Made by a program: the position numbers and the translations under genes. A stretch of 8,462 nucleotides of DNA. Origin: Candidatus Borrarchaeota archaeon. GTDB lineage: Archaea > Asgardarchaeota > Sifarchaeia > Borrarchaeales > Borrarchaeaceae. Position 1 is the first letter of the stretch, and the number at the start of each line of letters is the position of its first letter. The stretch spans positions 1-8,462 of the forward strand of contig JAEORY010000154.1 of the NCBI GenBank assembly GCA_016840645.1, given 5' to 3'. Below are positions 5,484 through 8,462 of this stretch, one piece after another. The notes beneath the pieces were generated by a model, which saw only the letters and a list, made by a program, of their open reading frames with translations, did no database searches and was not told the DNA's origin.

Positions 5484-5508
5484 ACTTATATGCTTTAAGA
5501 TATATCAC
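5484..5508. promoter_or_regulatory. A/T-rich divergent promoter region
   Basis: On the plus strand CTTATATGC (5485-5493) and AGATATATC (5498-5506) are TATA-like, 40-60 bases upstream of the Gfo/Idh ATG. On the minus strand GCATATAAG (5493-5485) could drive the isrB/omega-RNA unit and formerly DUF362. The octamer GATATATC (5499-5506) is a perfect palindrome. Assignment rests on composition and spacing only. Confidence 0.4.
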
Positions 5509-5546
5509 GAATTAAGACAATAATAGAAGTTTTGTGGCGATTAAGA

Positions 5547-6545
5547 ATGGGAAAGATAGGTGTGGGCGTGATTGGCTGTGGCGCAATCGCAAATAGGGCT
5601 CACTTGCCAACTTACAGATCTCTTCCAGATACTCAGTTGATTGCGGTATCGGATATTGATGAAAAAAAGGTAAAGCAGATAGCACGACAATTTAATGCGG
5701 AACCATATACGGATTATAACCTTTTGCTGGAGCGGGGTGATATTGATGCCGTCAGTATATGTACGCCTCCTTCTTTTCATGCAGAGATAGCTGCTAAAGC
5801 GGCTGAACGGAACATGCATATACTTTGTGAAAAGCCCATCTCAATAACATTAGATGATGCAAACCAAATGATTCAAGTCGTGAAAAAAAACAATAAGATC
5901 CTTATGATAGGGCACCATCTCCGCTTCCAAGATAATTTAATTAAATTAAAAGAACATGTCGACGATAAGAGCCTTGGAGAAATAGTAATGGTTAAAAGCC
6001 ACTGGCTAGGTAAAAGTGCACTATTTGGTGGTTGGAAAACTCAATCGGATTATTATAAAGAAAGGCAACTTGGTGGAGATGTGTTACTTAACTATGGAAC
6101 TCATGTCACTGACTTGGTACAATGGTTAAGTGGTGACGTTAATGAGGTTTTCGCAAATACTGATATATATGGCGCTAAGCCAGAGATTCAAGTTCACGAC
6201 AGGGCTAATATTCTCCTTAGATTTGAAAATGGGGTCATAGGTGATCTCTCATTCGGTTACTTTCCCTATGAGGAGCATTGGATTGAAGTTATTGGCAAAA
6301 GAGGACGCATTATTTGTGATCTATTTAAGAACACTATGGATGTCCGCTATGGATCAAGATCTGTCAAAACAAACTTCAAACAAATGAAGAACGGCTGGAT
6401 TAGAGAAATTGAGCATTTCGTTGAATGTATACAAAAAAACAAGCAACCACAAGTAACTGGTGAAGATGGAAAAAAGGCGTTGGAGATGGTGCTTGCAGCC
6501 TATAAATCACAGGAAACAAGAAAACCGGTAAAACTCCCGCTTTGA
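5547..6545 (+). CDS. Gfo/Idh/MocA family NAD(P)-dependent oxidoreductase
   Basis: The ATG at 5547 gives 332 residues with an N-terminal Rossmann fold, GVIGCGAIANRAHLP (7-21), an acidic residue after the second strand (SDID, 35-38) that favours NAD, CTPPSFH (72-78), the family motif CEKPIS (94-99), and a C-terminal alpha/beta domain with GGDVLLNYGTHVTDLVQWLSG (176-196), in which His186 and Asp189 fit the catalytic/substrate positions of the family. The product should be a soluble cytoplasmic dehydrogenase or epimerase-like enzyme acting on a sugar, inositol or related polyol; the substrate cannot be read from sequence. The TTG at 5532 is also in frame but the site GGCGAT (5536-5541) before ATG fits the later start. 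Length is normal. It runs into the convergent M20 gene with only 20 bases between stops, and no sugar genes are visible nearby. Confidence 0.92.
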   Translation: MGKIGVGVIGCGAIANRAHLPTYRSLPDTQLIAVSDIDEKKVKQIARQFNAEPYTDYNLLLERGDIDAVSICTPPSFHAEIAAKAAERNMHILCEKPISITLDDANQMIQVVKKNNKILMIGHHLRFQDNLIKLKEHVDDKSLGEIVMVKSHWLGKSALFGGWKTQSDYYKERQLGGDVLLNYGTHVTDLVQWLSGDVNEVFANTDIYGAKPEIQVHDRANILLRFENGVIGDLSFGYFPYEEHWIEVIGKRGRIICDLFKNTMDVRYGSRSVKTNFKQMKNGWIREIEHFVECIQKNKQPQVTGEDGKKALEMVLAAYKSQETRKPVKLPL

Positions 6546-6565
6546 TTTATTAAACTTTATTTTGA

Positions 6566-7861
6566 TTAAGCCACATACCCACACCAATCCAATATGGCAA
6601 GTGCGATCACCTTCGTGGCGGCAACAAGTTTATCAATTTCTATAAACTCGTTTGGGAAGTGTATAACCCTCATATCACCCGGGCCAAATATTACCACCGG
6701 TGTATCTCCGTGGTGAACTAAAAGACCGCCATCTGCACCCCATGGCGTACCTGCAAGTTCAGGTTCTTGATTAAAGACTTTTGAATATGAATTGATGACT
6801 ATTTGGACGAACGGATGGTCAAGAGGCAGTTCTGTAGGTATCCACGTCCCACCGAAAAACTCCACTTTTGGTGGATGACCAACTAACCACGAGTCAAGTT
6901 CTGCAGTTTTCGCAATCCAATCTGTAACTTGATTCTTCACAGAGTTAATACGCTCTCCGGGAGCTATACCAATGCGGACTTGGATTGTTGCTTCCTCTGG
7001 AACTGAAGATGGCCATACGCCTGAATTAAGAATGCCTATATTGAGCGGAATGGGGATTTCATATCTCTGATAGAGTGGATGTTTGAGTTTTTCGTTTCGG
7101 AATTTTTCAAGATCCCAGAGCGCGTTGCACACCTTAATCGCCTTCTCGATAGCACTAACACCTTCATAACGTAATCCTGCATGAGCCGACTTTCCTTGCA
7201 CGTGCACTTTAAACCACATCGATCCTCCCTGAGCGGGACATACCATAGGCACACCGCCTTCTTCCACTACTGTAGGCTCCGTTATAAGTGCAGCATCCGC
7301 TTTGTATCCCCTTACTACGCAAGCCAGCGTACCCACGCCTCCAGCTTCTTCCTCAATGACGCTTTCTATAATGACGTCACCTTTCAGTTGAATTCCTGCT
7401 TTTTTAATGCAGTCCACAGCCATTGTCATCGCTGCGACCCCACCCTTCATATCCGAGCTGCCACGCCCATACATCCGATTGCCTATTATGGCTGCTGACC
7501 ATGGAGCGTGTTCCCAAAGGCTTTCATCATAGGGACTAACAACATCCATATGACCATTTAATATGAGCGATCTACCTCCTCCTGCGCCCTTTAATACTCC
7601 CACCACATCCGGGCGATTTTCAAATGTAGTATTTGGAGATGCGAATCCAGGATGCGTCTTCAGTTCATCGTAATCTGGAACAAACACGTCAACATTGAGC
7701 CCCATCTCACCAAATTTCTTTGCCATGAATTCTTGGACTGCCTTCTCTTCTCCAACAACGCTAGGGATCTGTACCATGTTTCTTAATAAATCGATTATGT
7801 TTTCTTTTTCTTCATCAATCTTTGCAAGAATCCTTTGTTTAACATCAGATAACTCTGTCAA
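6566..7861 (-). CDS. M20 family metallopeptidase/deacylase, ArgE/DapE type
   Basis: The 431-residue protein has the complete M20 di-zinc site: LNGHMDVV (His104, Asp106), GRGSSDMKGG with bridging Asp137, catalytic EEEAGG (Glu170-172), TEPT (Glu195) and a late His401 in IHFPNEF (usually AHxxNE). The lid/dimerisation domain spans about 208-330 (WFKVHVQGKSAHAG). Enzymes of this group hydrolyse N-acyl amino acids, N-succinyl-diaminopimelate, acetyl-ornithine or small peptides; the sequence alone does not tell which, and I see no lysine- or arginine-pathway neighbours, so a general amidohydrolase is as likely. The start is TTG at 7861, fixed by GGAGG seven bases upstream. It is a soluble cytoplasmic enzyme. 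It lies downstream of the tautomerase gene on the same strand, but a T run and its own promoter-like region separate them. Confidence 0.92.
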   Translation of the reverse strand: MTELSDVKQRILAKIDEEKENIIDLLRNMVQIPSVVGEEKAVQEFMAKKFGEMGLNVDVFVPDYDELKTHPGFASPNTTFENRPDVVGVLKGAGGGRSLILNGHMDVVSPYDESLWEHAPWSAAIIGNRMYGRGSSDMKGGVAAMTMAVDCIKKAGIQLKGDVIIESVIEEEAGGVGTLACVVRGYKADAALITEPTVVEEGGVPMVCPAQGGSMWFKVHVQGKSAHAGLRYEGVSAIEKAIKVCNALWDLEKFRNEKLKHPLYQRYEIPIPLNIGILNSGVWPSSVPEEATIQVRIGIAPGERINSVKNQVTDWIAKTAELDSWLVGHPPKVEFFGGTWIPTELPLDHPFVQIVINSYSKVFNQEPELAGTPWGADGGLLVHHGDTPVVIFGPGDMRVIHFPNEFIEIDKLVAATKVIALAILDWCGYVA

Positions 7862-7868
7862 TAGATTT

Positions 7869-7873
7869 CCTCC
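7869..7873 (-). promoter_or_regulatory. Ribosome binding site supporting a TTG start
   Basis: GGAGG on the minus strand ends seven bases before TTG (7861-7859). No ATG is nearby in frame, so the site decides the non-ATG start of the M20 gene. Confidence 0.8.
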
Positions 7874-7932
7874 ATCTTTGGATGTAAAAAATTAATAATA
7901 TGTTTCAAATTGATTTTATCTTGTTAATTTGT

Positions 7933-7980
7933 TTTTCTTTTTAAAGTTTAAAGTATTTAAAACTTCTTTTCTTTTTAAAG
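7933..7980 (-). promoter_or_regulatory. Direct repeats flanking a TATA box upstream of M20 gene
   Basis: TTTTCTTTTTAAAG occurs twice on the plus strand (7933-7946 and 7967-7980, start-to-start 34 bases), each containing the symmetric CTTT-TT-AAAG. Between them lies TTTAAATA on the minus strand (7961-7954), a good archaeal TATA box within an imperfect palindrome (7946-7963). Transcription would start near 7930, leaving a leader of about 70 bases. The repeats could be operator sites, though A/T-rich composition makes chance repeats easier. Confidence 0.45.
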
Positions 7981-8040
7981 ATCGAAATACAAGCAGTATT
8001 TTACTATTTTTTAACCGTGTTTTTAGATTTCCTCAGAAAG

Positions 8041-8047
8041 AAAAAAA
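8041..8047 (-). terminator. T run downstream of tautomerase gene
   Basis: The minus strand has seven consecutive T followed by another T-rich stretch (CTTTCT), about 38 bases after the tautomerase stop. This fits an archaeal T-tract terminator. Confidence 0.4.
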
Positions 8048-8084
8048 TAGAAGGTGCTGAGCAGTTTGACTGGACCGTTTTCAC

Positions 8085-8270
8085 TCATCTCTCCGTGGCA
8101 AGTTTACCGCCAATTCCCCAGTTTTCTTTTGGAATTTCGTATAATATCACACGAATATTGTCCTTTGGATAGTCAAGTGCTCTGGATATCGCATCTGTAA
8201 CTTCTTCTACTAATTTACGTTTCTCATCTAAGGATCGACCCGCCCATAAGGAAATTTGCGCCAAAGGCAT
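8085..8270 (-). CDS. 4-oxalocrotonate tautomerase family protein
   Basis: The ATG at 8270 gives Met followed by 60 or 61 residues starting PLAQISLWAGRS. After Met removal the key positions of the 4-oxalocrotonate tautomerase family line up exactly: Pro1 (catalytic base), Arg11, Arg39 (in NIRVILYEIP) and an aromatic at 50 (Trp where Phe is usual), then GIGG. Family members are small, cytoplasmic hexamers that move a proton between keto and enol forms of 2-oxo acids. An upstream in-frame GTG/ATG pair (8282, 8279) would bury the proline and lies inside the ribosome site GGTGAT (8283-8278), so it is rejected. The true substrate is unknown; no aromatic meta-cleavage genes are present here, so the 4-oxalocrotonate reaction itself is not implied. 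A promoter lies about 45 bases upstream. Confidence 0.92.
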   Translation of the reverse strand: MPLAQISLWAGRSLDEKRKLVEEVTDAISRALDYPKDNIRVILYEIPKENWGIGGKLATER

Positions 8271-8312
8271 ATTACACATCACCTATGATTTTTCTTTAAC
8301 TACTATTCCGTG

Positions 8313-8323
8313 TTTTTTATAAA
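8313..8323 (-). promoter_or_regulatory. TATA box for tautomerase gene
   Basis: The minus strand reads TTTATAAAAAA, a strong archaeal TATA box centred about 48 bases before the ATG at 8270. Transcription would begin near 8290, leaving a leader of about 20 bases that contains GGTGAT (8283-8278), seven bases before the start. Confidence 0.6.
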
Positions 8324-8414
8324 GAAAGTACACTAAAACTATTACAGATGACGAGAATAAGACGGTTCTGATAGAGTTAATCGCCTAGATGATTGAACAT
8401 TTCTTGCTGATCTT

Positions 8415-8445
8415 AGCTGCTTTTTGAGCAGCTGCATTTTTTTTT
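8415..8445 (+). terminator. Intrinsic-terminator-like hairpin with T run
   Basis: AGCTGCT (8415-8421) and AGCAGCT (8427-8433) make a perfect seven-pair stem with a five-base loop, followed after three bases by nine T (8437-8445). No plus-strand gene precedes it in the window, since the nearest upstream genes read the other way, so the transcript it would end is not visible; it could also be the 5' region of a minus-strand unit to the right. Confidence 0.4.
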
Positions 8446-8462
8446 GGAAATTATATGCTCTC

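Noticed and set aside
7181..7498. Plus-strand 105-codon frame opposite the M20 gene
   Set aside because: It lies wholly inside a gene with a full active site and has a His/Ser/Arg-rich composition typical of a reverse-frame artefact.
8271..8282. Upstream GTG/ATG starts for the tautomerase
   Set aside because: They lie in or beside the GGTGAT ribosome site and would hide the catalytic N-terminal proline.
8397..8451. Minus-strand frame coding a Lys/Ala-rich tail ending KKCSII
   Set aside because: It is 21 codons between two stops with no start; the Ala/Lys pattern follows from the hairpin repeats and the A run.
1..8462. CRISPR array, tRNA or rRNA genes
   Set aside because: No regularly spaced repeats, cloverleaf with a T-loop consensus, or rRNA-like stretch was found on either strand.

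Overview
The window most likely comes from an archaeon, probably a mesophilic or moderately thermophilic lineage with an A/T-rich genome. A Bathyarchaeia- or methanogen-like relative is possible, but I cannot place it to genus. The evidence is a DUF166 (COG1810) protein, a family I know mainly from archaea; TATA boxes of the archaeal type (TTTATATA, TTTATAAA, TTTAAATA) at plausible distances from starts; T-tract gene ends; and Shine-Dalgarno sites of the GGAGG/GGTGAT type with some TTG starts.

Layout from left to right. (i) 2-502: the 3' part of an unrecognised, lysine- and glutamate-rich gene. (ii) About 549-1930: a tnpA-less IS200/IS605-type element on the minus strand, with a tnpB gene and a GC-rich hairpin at each end. 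(iii) 2093-3104: a 55-residue zinc-ribbon protein and a DUF166 protein, both on the plus strand. (iv) 3170-4159: a DUF362 protein on the minus strand, tail to tail with DUF166. (v) About 4170-5446: a second tnpA-less element, coding for an IsrB-type protein (IscB relative without HNH). Its 5' third looks like a structured omega-RNA, and it sits only four bases upstream of the DUF362 start. (vi) 5547-6545: a Gfo/Idh/MocA oxidoreductase on the plus strand. (vii) 6566-7861: an M20 ArgE/DapE-type metallopeptidase on the minus strand. (viii) 8085-8270: a 4-oxalocrotonate tautomerase-type protein on the minus strand. (ix) 8283-8462: a promoter for the tautomerase and, on the plus strand, a hairpin with a T run.

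The chromosomal genes do not form one obvious pathway; they read as short, independently promoted units. The two mobile elements share an orientation, lack a transposase, and encode RNA-guided nuclease relatives with lesions or substitutions at the canonical RuvC-II glutamate. The most interesting part is the IsrB unit. It has a predicted non-coding RNA overlapping its apparent N-terminal coding region, an apparent Glu-to-Lys change in the active site, and a stop codon embedded in the ribosome binding site of the next gene. It could be a decaying transposon or an RNA-guided DNA-binding module that has been taken into a host operon; the sequence alone cannot separate these.
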